From assembly GCA_016704305.1 (NCBI GenBank), contig JADJAL010000029.1, positions 1-64,000 of the forward strand: DNA of 64,000 nucleotides, written 5' to 3'. The translations under genes were made by a program, and so were the position numbers. Below are positions 37,788-47,653 of the stretch, in pieces (position 1 is the stretch's first letter; each line of letters starts with the position of its first letter). The notes beneath the pieces were generated by a model that was given only the letters and a program-made list of their open reading frames with translations, made no database searches and was not told the origin of the DNA. The stretch is from Haliea sp. (GTDB taxonomy: Bacteria; Pseudomonadota; Gammaproteobacteria; Pseudomonadales; Halieaceae).

Positions 37788-38600
37788 CTACCGTGACGGC
37801 ACTAAAGCCCTTTCAGTTTTGCCTTCAATCGGCTTCCAAATCTGCAATTGGTAAATACCACCGCCTGGCCGTTTCACCAGCGGGAGTGTAATCTCGGCAG
37901 TCATCTTGTAGTTAGCCTTCAATTGATTTTCGGTTTCCTTCCCAATATTCTGCAGTGACTCCTCAAGTGTTTCCGCACCTTTTCCAGAGTTCTGTATTGA
38001 CGTTGGGAACGGCATCCAATTGTCGATCAGCAAAAGATCAAACTCACGATTCCGGATTTTGTTTGAGAACCCATAAGCCCAAGGTACAGTGATAGCCGCG
38101 AGAAAGAGAAACAATCCCAGACCGTTGGTGCAGGCAATTGGAGTGGAGTAAAAAAGTAAGCCGGCGTACACAAGGACCGCGACAGTGAAGCTCTCAGTCC
38201 GTGTCACATTATTCCTGCGACAAAGATAGAAACAGATGGCGCAACTCGCCAGGATAAATAGGCCGTTAACAGCACGATGTAATTCAAGCGTATTGCCAAA
38301 AACCCAAGTGAGTGGCGCCACCAGGACATTGTACAGGACTGGATACAGGCTGATTCTTATGGGCTGACTTTCCAGCGAGTAGGGATTACCCCCCTCCGCA
38401 ATCGTCGCTGTAGTAACCAACATGCCTGTTTCGTTATAGTCCAGCGTATATTCGTGCGTAATAATCTGCAGATGGTTATAGGCTATTGCAATCGCAAAAA
38501 ACCCCACAGCTATCAAGTAAAGGCTGTTAATTATCGTACCGAACCCGGCCTGTGCTGCGTGTCCATAATCACCTGCAATAAAATCCTGAGGAATCAACAA
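37788..38600 (-). CDS. membrane protein of unknown function, possibly truncated or fused
   Basis: The 270-residue frame has an N-terminal helix (SLYLIAVGFFAIAIAYNHLQ), a loop with the DYNETGMLVTTATIAEGGNP pattern seen in multi-pass GT39-like membrane proteins, then three further helices (NGLFILASCAICFYLC; VAVLVYAGLLFYS; GLFLFLAAITVPWAYGF). From RNREFDLLLIDNWM onward it becomes soluble with no helix. A GT39-like protein should have many more helices, so this may be a truncated gene joined to another sequence. Family uncertain. Confidence 0.4.
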   Translation of the reverse strand: MLIPQDFIAGDYGHAAQAGFGTIINSLYLIAVGFFAIAIAYNHLQIITHEYTLDYNETGMLVTTATIAEGGNPYSLESQPIRISLYPVLYNVLVAPLTWVFGNTLELHRAVNGLFILASCAICFYLCRRNNVTRTESFTVAVLVYAGLLFYSTPIACTNGLGLFLFLAAITVPWAYGFSNKIRNREFDLLLIDNWMPFPTSIQNSGKGAETLEESLQNIGKETENQLKANYKMTAEITLPLVKRPGGGIYQLQIWKPIEGKTERALVPSR

Positions 38601-38731
38601 CCGACAAAGTTCTGCTTAACTATTGAGAGAATTCTCGTATTTTCGACATCCGGTTGGCTGAATTCGCAAACAAACCGAGCCATGCCCAGGACATCAATTC
38701 CCCCGTTGGGATCTCGTAGAGACTTGCCCGT

Positions 38732-39732
38732 TTACCTACCGCGAATCACATCGCATATGCCAGCCGTGTAGCTGCCTGCATACATCACAACATTGCCATT
38801 GACCATCAGGGCATCCTTATGAGTGTGTCCCTGCCAAATTCTTGCATTTATCTCAGGTAAATGCTGGTAACTAATCCAGGGCCAAAGATGGTGCTCCGCA
38901 TGGAAATGAAAATTGATTGTGGAGAGAAACAGTCGCTCCACAAGGGTTGCTTTCACTGATCGCAGCATCGGACCCGGAGTATTCATAAAGTACGGCGTCT
39001 CCGTCGATGCCGACCATCCCGAACGCGGCGGCTGATGCTCTATGAGAGCGCGGATTTTGGCGAACAGAAAACTCAGTGTTAACATCGGAAACAGCCAGAG
39101 TATGAAATAGTAGGTCGGCACGCCGAAATACAGCGGATCGAACAACGTAAGAACGATAAAGATTATGCAATTTACCAGCAGTATTGATATCTGGTCATGC
39201 CGCAGATTCGACTCAAACCGTTCATACTCGCCGCCCTTTCCTGTCTGAAGAACGTCACGCACCTTGAGGATGTATTCCAGCCCGGAAAGACTGCGGAAAA
39301 CCTCTGCAAAAAAACGCCAACCGCGCCAATCCCGGAGATAGACATTTTTGTATCCCCAAGCTGGGAGACAAGGCGATGGTGAATGATGTGGCGTTGCCGA
39401 TAAACATTGAATGGCAACAAAGTCGGAGCCGCAAAAAGATAGGTGCCGATCAGATCGTTTCTACGTTTGTCCTGGGGACATAGCAAAAAATGCGACGCTT
39501 CATGAGCAATCAGCGACAGGCCATGCTGCGCGCCGGCAATAATAAAGATGGCAAGCAGCCAACTCCAGATGGAAGGGTACGAGATGAAAAGCGCACATCC
39601 GAGAATCGCTTGCAGCCACGGCCGTGACAAGTCAATGATAAGGCGGGCTGTTTTGGGCCTGCGATAATGCTGCCGTTCCCGTGCGGTGAACTGAATGCCC
39701 TGTAGCTCTGGCGCTGAAAGGCTGGAAGTCAT
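38732..39732 (-). CDS. fatty-acid desaturase-family protein (one frameshift)
   Basis: The three His boxes of membrane di-iron desaturases are present: SLIAHEASHFLL, RQRHIIHHRLVS and INFHFHAEHHLWPWISYQH. Membrane helices lie between them (AILGCALFISYPSIWSWLLA; LVNCIIFIVLTLFDPLYFG). One frameshift near 39345, at the A/T homopolymer following QLGDTK, joins 39732-39172 to 39262-38732, giving about 333 aa. The start overlaps the stop of the upstream methyltransferase by 4 bases (ATGA). Its substrate could be a fatty acyl chain or another lipid. Confidence 0.82.
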
Positions 39733-40661
39733 TTTCGTGCGACAAATATCATGCAGTCACTTCGACGAAAAAGATAATCGAAGATACTGAGTGGCGCGGT
39801 CAGGAAAACAAGCAAGGTCCAGATTCGACTGTGCCCCCCCTCCAGTGATAGTGGCAGACCCAGTTTTCCCAGCAGGAAATTCTGCAGTGAGAGTGCAGGG
39901 AACAAGTTAAGCTCTTCAACAATTTCTACTTCGCGAAAGCCGCTCTTGTGCAACAAAAGCTCAAGGGACTCTTTTGAAAACAGCTGAAGATGGCGGGGAA
40001 AATGATACCCACTCCAGTAGCGGCCAAAATAGCGGTGCCCGGTACTCGCAAGCTTTGGCGTGCGCCCGGTGAAAACACCATCATCCGCCAATAAGGAATG
40101 GGCTTTACGCATTGTCTCCCCAGGGTCAGTAACATGTTCGATCACATGGTTTATCGTTAACACATCGACCGTGCCAGCTCGGCCTGTTTGATCAAACTCC
40201 TCGAAGGTGCCGGGTGAAATATCAAAGCCCGCGTCACACCCTGCCGCAGCCATTTCCTCATTCATCTCCACGCCGGAAAACTTGAACTCCTCGCCAGCTC
40301 CCATCGCCTTGAAGCGGCGACAGTCCCCGGCACCTATGTCAAAGAGATGCAGCGGCCGCTTTCTGCAGAGACTGAGCATGCGGTGCGCCTCAGCACGGCA
40401 CCACATGTTATAGATTAGCTGCCAGAAGCTGCCCATCTCGGTGCCGTATGCGTAGTAATTGTCGGGGTACATGCGCCGCATTTGGTCAAGCGTCGGGCGC
40501 GGCCACACGAATTCCGAACGACAGGCGTTGCAGATGCGAATACCAAAATCCGCGGCGATAGCGACCTGGTATTCATAATCTTTGGGCAACTGCGGTAAAT
40601 CGCTGCTATCGGTCGCACGGCATACCGGACAACTGATCTCGTTCGCAATAATTGTCGTCAT
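39729..40661 (-). CDS. SAM-dependent methyltransferase with N-terminal zinc ribbon
   Basis: The 310-aa protein starts with a CxxC...CxxC pair (ISCPVCRATDSS; IRICNACRSEFVWPRP). The class I methyltransferase core follows: LHLFDIGAGDCRRFKAMGAG (motif I), then VDVLTINHVIEHVTDPGETM. A C-terminal hydrophobic patch (TLLVFLTAPLSIFDYLF) may attach it to membrane. Such zinc-ribbon methyltransferases often sit in lipid or surface-glycan loci. It is coupled by overlap to the desaturase. Confidence 0.78.
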   Translation of the reverse strand: MTTIIANEISCPVCRATDSSDLPQLPKDYEYQVAIAADFGIRICNACRSEFVWPRPTLDQMRRMYPDNYYAYGTEMGSFWQLIYNMWCRAEAHRMLSLCRKRPLHLFDIGAGDCRRFKAMGAGEEFKFSGVEMNEEMAAAGCDAGFDISPGTFEEFDQTGRAGTVDVLTINHVIEHVTDPGETMRKAHSLLADDGVFTGRTPKLASTGHRYFGRYWSGYHFPRHLQLFSKESLELLLHKSGFREVEIVEELNLFPALSLQNFLLGKLGLPLSLEGGHSRIWTLLVFLTAPLSIFDYLFRRSDCMIFVARK

Positions 40662-40970
40662 GATTCGTACTTCCCACTGCGAGCCCAGTGTCTGAACAGC
40701 TTCACCCTTCGAGCTAACTCTGTGCGCAACATAAAATGGTGCATTTTACCTCGCATTGCAATGCAGAGCGCAATAATTAACCGCTCCTTCATCCCACCGG
40801 AAATCTCGCCAGCAACATGTTTGACGCATGTCCTCTTTTTATCAACCCTCAAGGAAAATATCCCCTTCCACAGCCCGGCGAAGGCCTGCGACGTTGTCCA
40901 GCGTGTTCTATTCGGTGCAGCCGGAATGTGCGTTTGCACCTGAATGATGAATGCATGCGCCAGGCATAAA

Positions 40971-41000
40971 AAAGGGACGCACCCTCGGGTGCGTCCCTTT
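40971..41000 (-). terminator. rho-independent terminator of the pnp operon
   Basis: AAAGGGACGCACC and GGTGCGTCCCTTT form a 13-bp stem with loop CTCG, followed on the minus strand by TTTTTT. It lies 28 bp after the pnp stop codon. Confidence 0.92.
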
Positions 41001-41027
41001 CACATTACAGTTAGAAAAAGTAGAGGA

Positions 41028-43157
41028 TTACTCTACAGTTTCCTGTGCGGGTGATTCTTCCACTGCGGCTGCCTCATCTTCAAGCAACTCCTTGATAGAG
41101 AGCTTGATACGACCGCGCTGATCCACATCCAGCACTTTCACACGCACGACCTGCCCTTCCTTCAGGTGGTCCGATACGTTTTCCACGCGCTCATTGGCGA
41201 TCTGCGAGATATGCACCAGCCCATCCTTGCCCGGGAGGATATTGACGAAGGCGCCGAAGTCGACGATGCGCGCAACAGTACCTTCATAAACCGCGCCAAC
41301 TTCTGCCTCCGCAGTGATCTCCTGCACCAGGGCGACAGCCTTGTCCCGTGATGCCTGGTCCTGGCCAAAGATACGCACCGTGCCGTCATCGTCGATATCG
41401 ACAGTCGCGCCGGATTGTTCAGTGATGGAACGAATCGTCACACCACCCTTGCCAATGATGTCGCGGATTTTGTCAGAATCGACTTTGAGCGTAATCATGC
41501 TCGGAGCATTGGCCGAGGTCACTGCGCGCGCCGCAGGCAGCACCTGGTTCATCTGTCCCAGAATGTGCAGGCGAGCGAGTTGCGCCTGCTCCAGCGCGAC
41601 TTCCATGATCTGCTCATTGATTCCTTCAATCTTGATATCCATCTGCAGCGCAGTTACACCGTCTGCAGTACCAGCCACCTTGAAGTCCATATCGCCCAGG
41701 TGATCTTCGTCACCGAGAATATCGGTGAGTACAGCAAACTGGTTGCCTTCCTTCACCAGACCCATGGCGATACCAGCCACCGGTGCTTTCAGCGGCACAC
41801 CCGCCGCCATCATCGCCAGCGAACCGACGCAGACGGACGCCATGGAGCTGGAGCCGTTGGATTCAGTGATCTCGGATACCACACGAATGGTGTAGGGGAA
41901 CGCTTCACTGGTGGGCAGCACCGCCGCCAGGCCGCGACGTGCAAGGCGACCGTGGCCAACTTCACGACGACCGGTGAAACCGACCCGCCCTGCCTCGCCT
42001 ACTGAGTAGGGAGGGAAGTTGTAATGCAGCATAAATGGATCACGGCGCTCGCCTTCAAGCGCGTCAATGATTTGCGCATCGCGCGTGGAACCCAGCGTGA
42101 CAGCACCGATTGCCTGGGTTTCACCGCGTGTGAACAGAGCGCTGCCATGCACTTTGGCCAACACATCCACTTCACAGGCGATAGGACGCACGGTGCGATT
42201 GTCACGGCCGTCGATACGGGGTTCGCCAGACAATATACGCTTGCGCACCAGAGCCTTCTCAACCTTCTTGAAAAGTTCCTTCACGTCATCAGCAGATGGG
42301 CCGCCTGCAGTCGCCAGTGCGGCAACCGCTGCATCACGAATAGCGCCAACGCGCTCATAGCGTGCCGCCTTCTCTGTGATGCGATAGGCCTCGCCAAGTT
42401 CTCCCTTGACCTGGGCCTCTACTGCAGCCAGCAGCTCGGTATTGACCGCAGGCGCTGACCATTCCCAGCGCGGCTTGCCCGCTTCAGCCACCAGCTCGTT
42501 GATCGCCTGGATGACAACCTGCATTTCCTGATGCGCGTACAGTACAGCACCCAGCATCTGGTCTTCGGTCAATTCCTTGGCTTCGGACTCCACCATCAAT
42601 ACCGCATCCTTGGTACCGGCGACTACCATGTCCAGTTTGCTGTCTTTCAACTGTTCATAGGTAGGATTGAGGAAATAACCTTGCGCCTCGTTGAAACCAA
42701 CGCGCGCGCCCCCGATCGGGCCATTGAACGGGCAGCCGGAAATTGCCAGCGCAGCAGAGGTGCCGATCATGGCCGCAATATCAGGGTCGATATGTTTATC
42801 CGCCGACATCACGGTACAGATGACTTGTACTTCATTCATGAAACCCTTGGGGAACAGGGGACGAATTGGACGATCGATCAAACGCGAGGTCAGCGTTTCC
42901 TTTTCACTGGGCCGCGCTTCGCGCTTGAAAAAGCCGCCGGGTATTTTGCCGACAGCGTAGGTTTTTTCTGTGTAGTGGACTGCCAGCGGGAAAAAGTCCT
43001 TGCCCGGCTGCTGCGTTTTCTCCGCAACAACGGTGCACAATACAGAGGTGTTTTCGACAGTCACCAGGACTGCGCCACTCGCCTGGCGAGCTATACGTCC
43101 GGTTTCGAGACTGACTGTCTGCCCACCGTACTGAAATGTTTTAATTACTGGATTCAC
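41028..43157 (-). CDS. pnp: polynucleotide phosphorylase
   Basis: The start is GTG at 43157 (VNPVIKTFQYGGQTVSLETG) behind GGAGAA; the longer frame to 43199 overlaps the rpsO-pnp hairpin. The 709-aa protein has two RNase PH domains (KIPGGFFKREARPSEKETL; GSALFTRGETQAIGAVTLGS), then a KH domain (IRDIIGKGGVTIRSITEQSG) and an S1 domain (VGAVYEGTVARIVDFGAFVN). It degrades RNA 3'-5' using phosphate and is a degradosome component. It follows rpsO as in most gammaproteobacteria. Confidence 0.96.
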   Translation of the reverse strand: MNPVIKTFQYGGQTVSLETGRIARQASGAVLVTVENTSVLCTVVAEKTQQPGKDFFPLAVHYTEKTYAVGKIPGGFFKREARPSEKETLTSRLIDRPIRPLFPKGFMNEVQVICTVMSADKHIDPDIAAMIGTSAALAISGCPFNGPIGGARVGFNEAQGYFLNPTYEQLKDSKLDMVVAGTKDAVLMVESEAKELTEDQMLGAVLYAHQEMQVVIQAINELVAEAGKPRWEWSAPAVNTELLAAVEAQVKGELGEAYRITEKAARYERVGAIRDAAVAALATAGGPSADDVKELFKKVEKALVRKRILSGEPRIDGRDNRTVRPIACEVDVLAKVHGSALFTRGETQAIGAVTLGSTRDAQIIDALEGERRDPFMLHYNFPPYSVGEAGRVGFTGRREVGHGRLARRGLAAVLPTSEAFPYTIRVVSEITESNGSSSMASVCVGSLAMMAAGVPLKAPVAGIAMGLVKEGNQFAVLTDILGDEDHLGDMDFKVAGTADGVTALQMDIKIEGINEQIMEVALEQAQLARLHILGQMNQVLPAARAVTSANAPSMITLKVDSDKIRDIIGKGGVTIRSITEQSGATVDIDDDGTVRIFGQDQASRDKAVALVQEITAEAEVGAVYEGTVARIVDFGAFVNILPGKDGLVHISQIANERVENVSDHLKEGQVVRVKVLDVDQRGRIKLSIKELLEDEAAAVEESPAQETVE

Positions 43158-43184
43158 ATTATTTCTCCAATTCTCAATATGACA

Positions 43185-43210
43185 CCGGGGCGTTCCCATG
43201 AACGCCCCGG
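43185..43210 (-). promoter_or_regulatory. rpsO-pnp intergenic stem-loop
   Basis: CCGGGGCGTTC and GAACGCCCCGG form a perfect 11-bp stem with a four-base loop in the 65-bp gap between rpsO and pnp. In E. coli this gap carries a terminator and the RNase III processing site used in PNPase autoregulation. A similar role is inferred. Confidence 0.65.
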
Positions 43211-43222
43211 CAGGGATACAGC

Positions 43223-43492
43223 TTATCTACGCAGGCCCAGTCGCTTGATCAGATCACTGTAGCGCTCGGTATTCTTGCGCTTCAGGTAATCCAGCAATTT
43301 ACGTCGCTGGTTCACCATGCGGATCAAACCGCGTCGGGAGTGGTGGTCGTGCGAGTGCGACTGGAAGTGCCCTTGCAATTGCTCAATGTTCGCGGTCAGC
43401 AGTGCAACCTGAACTTCCGGGGAGCCTGTGTCGCCAGCGCCTACCTGGTACTCTTTTACGATTTCTGCTTTCTTTTCAGCTGTTAATGCCAT
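43223..43492 (-). CDS. rpsO: 30S ribosomal protein S15
   Basis: The 89-aa protein starts MALTAEKKAEIVKEYQVGAG and contains DTGSPEVQVALLTANI, HSHDHHSRRGLIRMVNQRRK and LLDYLKRKNTERYSDLIKRL, diagnostic for S15, which binds 16S rRNA in the 30S platform. It sits between truB and pnp. Confidence 0.97.
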   Translation of the reverse strand: MALTAEKKAEIVKEYQVGAGDTGSPEVQVALLTANIEQLQGHFQSHSHDHHSRRGLIRMVNQRRKLLDYLKRKNTERYSDLIKRLGLRR

Positions 43493-43584
43493 TGTGTATT
43501 CCTCTTGATCAATCTGCCTCAGGCGGCATACCGCCCTTCGTTAATGAATGAGCCTGTCCGTGCAGATTTACAGACAGGTTCGCA

Positions 43585-44514
43585 TCACCTTCCGGTGACA
43601 ATCAGGCGACGCGGCGCAACGCGCCCGTCGTCCAATATCTCTCCAACACCTAAAAACTCGCCACTGTGCAGCGCGACGCGCACAATACCACCGCGAGGGG
43701 CGTTTGGCACCATGACCGGCTGCCCCTGGCGCATATAAAACCCGCCCGATTCGCTGAGCGAGACCAGTGGTAATCCCCCAAGCGCGGCGTCCGCAGGCAA
43801 TAAAAGCGCGTCAATGGCAGGAAGTTCACCACTGCCCATGAGCGCCTGAAGTGTGTCGATTGCCACACTGTCTTCAATGCTGAAAGGCCCCGACCGCGTG
43901 CGACGCAGCGCGCTGACGAAGGCGCCGCAACCCAGTGCTCGCCCCAGATCCTCTGCCAGGGACCTCACGTAGGTACCCTTGCTACATTCCATAAATATAT
44001 CGATTTCGGGCCTGTCACCACCGCGAAAGGCGCGCAGTTGCAATTCCTCAATGACTATCAGGCGCGGCTTACGTTCAACCTCCAGCCCCTGTCGTGCGAG
44101 CTTGTAGAGCGGTTGTCCATTCTGCTTGATGGCAGAGAACATGGAGGGAGTCTGCTCAATCTCGCCCTCAAACTGCTTGAGCGCCGCTACCACGTCACTT
44201 TCCGTAATCGCTGAAGCGTCGCGGACCTCCAGCACCTGGCCTTCGGCATCGCCTGTGTCAGTGACCGTGCCCAGCACAAAAGTGCTCAGGTAAGCTTTAT
44301 CCGCGTCCAGCAGGTACTGGGAAAACTTGGTTGCCTCGCCCAAACACAACGGCAGAACACCGGTGGCCAAGGGGTCAAGACTGCCGGTGTGACCGGCCTT
44401 GGCGGCATTGTAGAGGTGCTTTACGCGCTGAAGCGCCCGGTTTGAGCTGATCCCCATGGGTTTATCCAACACCAGGATGCCATCCACCGCGCGTCCATTG
44501 CGACGTCTTGCCAC
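43585..44514 (-). CDS. truB: tRNA pseudouridine(55) synthase
   Basis: The 309-aa protein shows GILVLDKPMGISSNRALQRV and AGHTGSLDPLATGVLPLCLG with the catalytic Asp, then YRLIKQ-type region FSAIKQNGQPLYKLARQG and SKGTYVRSLAEDLGRALGCG. It makes pseudouridine 55 in the T-loop. It begins 2 bp after the rbfA stop. Confidence 0.96.
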   Translation of the reverse strand: MARRRNGRAVDGILVLDKPMGISSNRALQRVKHLYNAAKAGHTGSLDPLATGVLPLCLGEATKFSQYLLDADKAYLSTFVLGTVTDTGDAEGQVLEVRDASAITESDVVAALKQFEGEIEQTPSMFSAIKQNGQPLYKLARQGLEVERKPRLIVIEELQLRAFRGGDRPEIDIFMECSKGTYVRSLAEDLGRALGCGAFVSALRRTRSGPFSIEDSVAIDTLQALMGSGELPAIDALLLPADAALGGLPLVSLSESGGFYMRQGQPVMVPNAPRGGIVRVALHSGEFLGVGEILDDGRVAPRRLIVTGR

Positions 44515-44516
44515 CG

Positions 44517-44915
44517 CTAGACCCCTGACTCGTCGTCTTCGCGCAAACCGAGCTCGCGATCGGCACTTGCAGCACGCTTTATCAGGTCTTCCAGTTCCCG
44601 ACCGCGCCCAATGCTGGCATCAAAATAAAATCGCAGTTGGGGGACAGTGCGCATGTTGCTGTCGCGGGACAGTTGGCTGCGCAGAAAGCCCGCAGCCTTG
44701 TTCAGCACCTCCAAAGATTCGCGCGCGTCCTCGCTGGAATTGCTGCCCATCACTGTGCAATAGATCTTCGCATGACCGAGGTCCCGACTCACGTCCACGC
44801 CTGTGATGCTGACCATACCCACCCGCGGATCCCGCACTTCATGCTGGATCAGGGCGGCCAACTCACGTTGCAGGTAATCCGCTACGCGCTGGGTTCTGGC
44901 ATATTCTTTTGCCAT
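44517..44915 (-). CDS. rbfA: ribosome-binding factor A
   Basis: The 132-aa KH-like protein starts MAKEYARTQRVADYLQRELA and contains LIQHEVRDPRVGMVSITGVD and RTVPQLRFYFDASIGRGREL, the standard RbfA pattern. It assists 30S maturation. It sits between infB and truB. Confidence 0.95.
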   Translation of the reverse strand: MAKEYARTQRVADYLQRELAALIQHEVRDPRVGMVSITGVDVSRDLGHAKIYCTVMGSNSSEDARESLEVLNKAAGFLRSQLSRDSNMRTVPQLRFYFDASIGRGRELEDLIKRAASADRELGLREDDESGV

Positions 44916-44939
44916 CGGGAATACTCGTTGCGACGCCGC

Positions 44940-47600
44940 TTACAGCGAGCGGGCAATCTCCTTGACTTCATATACCTCGATAAGGTCGCCCACTTTCACA
45001 TCAGTGTAGTTTTTCACACCGATTCCGCACTCGACCCCGTTACGCACCTCGCTCGCATCATCTTTGAAGCGACGCAGCGACTCCAGTTCGCCCTGGTAGA
45101 TCACAACGCTGTCGCGCAGTACCCGGATGGGCTTGGCTCGATAGACGGTCCCTTCGATCACCATACAGCCTGCAATCAAGCCGTATTTCGGTGAGCGGAA
45201 CACGTCTCGTACTTCCGCGATGCCGACAATATCTTCCCGCAGTTCGGGAGCCAGCATACCCGTCAGCGCCGCCTTTACGTCGTCTATCAGGTCGTAGATC
45301 ACGTTGTAATAACGCAGGTCAACGCCTTCTTGCTCGACCAATTTGCGCGCGGCATTGTCCGCTCGCACATTGAACCCAAAGACCACGGCGCTTGAGGTGA
45401 CAGCCAGATTGACATCCGTCTCGGTGATACCGCCAACGCCGCCGGTGACAATATTCACCTGCACCTCGTCGTTGCCAATATCCAGCAGCGCGGACTGTAT
45501 CGCTTCCAGTGACCCGCGTACATCCGCCTTGACCACCACGTTAAGCGACTTCCTTTCGCCTGCCGTCATGCTCTCGAACATGTTATCCAGCTTGGCTGCA
45601 TGCTGACGCTGCATTTTCTTGTCGCGGGTCTTTTCCTGACGGAAATCCGCCACATCGCGCGCGCGCTTCTCGCTTTCGACGACAGCAAAGAGATCGCCAG
45701 CAGCCGGAGCCGCGTCCAGACCGAGTATTTCCACCGGTATACTGGGTCCGGCTTCCTCGATCGCCTTGCCGTTTTCATCCAGCATTGCGCGCACACGCCC
45801 AAACTGCAGGCCGGCCAACACGATATCACCCTTGCGCAAAGTACCGCTTTGAATCAATAGTGATGCAACCGGACCGCGCCCCTTATCCAGACGCGATTCA
45901 ATGACGATACCCTGGGCGGGCACATCCCGCGCAGCCGTCAACTCCAGCACTTCTGCCTGCAACAGTATGGCGTCGAGCAGATCGTCAATGCCCTGACCCG
46001 TGTGGGCGGAAACATTGATAAATTGCGTATCACCTCCCCACTCCTCGGGAATGACGTCTTTTGCCGCAAGCTCGCTTTTGATCCGCTCGGGGTCTACGCC
46101 TTGCTTGTCCATTTTGTTGATGGCGACAATGATCGGCACCTTGGCAGCTTTGGCGTGCTTAACGGCCTCTTCGGTCTGTGGCATCACACCGTCATCTGCT
46201 GCCACTACAAGGATTACGATATCCGTGCTCTTGGCACCACGCGCGCGCATCGCAGTAAATGCTGCATGCCCAGGTGTGTCGAGAAACGAGATCATGCCGC
46301 GATCAGTTTCGACGTGATAGGCGCCGATATGCTGCGTTATACCACCGGCCTCGCCCGACGCGACCTGGCTCTTGCGAATGTAATCCAGCAGCGATGTCTT
46401 ACCATGATCTACATGGCCCATAACCGTGACGACTGGCGCCCTGGGCTCTTGGGTGCCCTCGTGCTGCGCCAAAGTTTCTTCGAGTTTCTCCTCCAACGCA
46501 TCGGCACTGAGCAACTTGACCGTATGGCCAAATTCTTCCACCACCAGCGTAGCAGTATCTCGGTCGATCATCTGGTTGATCGTAGCCATCACACCGAGCT
46601 TCATCAGCTCTCTTATGACTTCGCCGGACTTCACCGACATCTGCTGCGCAAGATCGGCGACAGAAATCATGTCCAGCAATCCGACTTCGTAGACCTTTTT
46701 CTCAGTGGGCATTTCAGATCCGTGCTTTGAGTGTTCCGCATGTGCCGACTTGATTTTCTTGCGCCCACCTCGGCGTCGACTCCCTCCCGCTTCTGACTCC
46801 AGATCCGCCAAAGAGAGATTGTGATTGCGTTGTTTCCCACGACCTGTTGGCGCGTTGCGAGCCAAACGATTCCGCGGCTTGCGGGAATCGTCGTCTACCA
46901 CATGCGGTGTTGATGGCACTTCATGCAAGCGCTTCGGCCGTTTGGCGGCCTCTTTCGCCTTCTCCTGCGTTTTGGCCAGCACATCAACCTTCGCCTGCGC
47001 TTCTGCTGCCTTGCGCGCTTCAATAGCAGCCTGCCGCGCGGCCGCCTCATCTGCTTCCATCAACTTGCGACGCGCTGCCGCGCGCTGGCGCAAAATCTCG
47101 GGATCGAGATTGGCCGGATCCTCATCTGCACCCGCTTCCAATTCCGACACTGCGGCCGCGAGTTGTTCGCGCTCCGCCGCCGCAACAGCTTTCGCTTCTA
47201 CCGCCGCAGCCGCCTCAGCTGCAACTTCTTCTGCTTGCTGCTTCTGCTCCGATGTTAACAGTTCCACCTCTGGCGCCGCGCCTGCGTCATCGCCCTGCTC
47301 TGCATCGCGTTTCACATACGTACGCTTCTTACGCACTTCGACATTGACGGTTTTCCTGCCCTGCGACGCGGTGGCACGCAAAGTAGTGAGTGTTTTTCGC
47401 TTGAGGGTTATACGCTTTGGAGCTTCCGTGGACTCACCGTGACTTCGCTTCAGGTACTGAAGCAATGTTTGCTTATCATCATCAGACACAGCTTCATCTG
47501 CATCTGTGTGGGGCAATCCCGCTTCCTTCATCTGCGTCAGCAGACGTTCCGAGGACGCACCTACCACTTCCGCGAGCTGCTCTACTGTCACCTGACCCAT
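44940..47600 (-). CDS. infB: translation initiation factor IF-2
   Basis: The 886-aa protein has an N-terminal domain (VTVEQLAEVVGASSERLLTQ), a long charged Ala/Glu/Lys-rich linker and the G domain: TVMGHVDHGKTSLLDYIRKS (G1), FLDTPGHAAFTAMRARG (G3), IVAINKMDKQGVD (G4). Domains II-IV end in SLRRFKDDASEVRNGVECGI. It brings initiator tRNA to the ribosome. It follows nusA; the frame is intact. Confidence 0.97.
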   Translation of the reverse strand: MGQVTVEQLAEVVGASSERLLTQMKEAGLPHTDADEAVSDDDKQTLLQYLKRSHGESTEAPKRITLKRKTLTTLRATASQGRKTVNVEVRKKRTYVKRDAEQGDDAGAAPEVELLTSEQKQQAEEVAAEAAAAVEAKAVAAAEREQLAAAVSELEAGADEDPANLDPEILRQRAAARRKLMEADEAAARQAAIEARKAAEAQAKVDVLAKTQEKAKEAAKRPKRLHEVPSTPHVVDDDSRKPRNRLARNAPTGRGKQRNHNLSLADLESEAGGSRRRGGRKKIKSAHAEHSKHGSEMPTEKKVYEVGLLDMISVADLAQQMSVKSGEVIRELMKLGVMATINQMIDRDTATLVVEEFGHTVKLLSADALEEKLEETLAQHEGTQEPRAPVVTVMGHVDHGKTSLLDYIRKSQVASGEAGGITQHIGAYHVETDRGMISFLDTPGHAAFTAMRARGAKSTDIVILVVAADDGVMPQTEEAVKHAKAAKVPIIVAINKMDKQGVDPERIKSELAAKDVIPEEWGGDTQFINVSAHTGQGIDDLLDAILLQAEVLELTAARDVPAQGIVIESRLDKGRGPVASLLIQSGTLRKGDIVLAGLQFGRVRAMLDENGKAIEEAGPSIPVEILGLDAAPAAGDLFAVVESEKRARDVADFRQEKTRDKKMQRQHAAKLDNMFESMTAGERKSLNVVVKADVRGSLEAIQSALLDIGNDEVQVNIVTGGVGGITETDVNLAVTSSAVVFGFNVRADNAARKLVEQEGVDLRYYNVIYDLIDDVKAALTGMLAPELREDIVGIAEVRDVFRSPKYGLIAGCMVIEGTVYRAKPIRVLRDSVVIYQGELESLRRFKDDASEVRNGVECGIGVKNYTDVKVGDLIEVYEVKEIARSL

Positions 47601-47653
47601 TCAATAATCTCCTTGGTACCCTGTCATAGTGTGCTTTAGTTTGCCGTACCAGG

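Noticed and set aside
40658..40939. 93-aa minus-strand ORF overlapping the methyltransferase start by 4 bases
   Set aside because: Composition is erratic and no domain is seen; the overlap could be chance. A shorter version from about 40790 cannot be excluded, but support is too thin.
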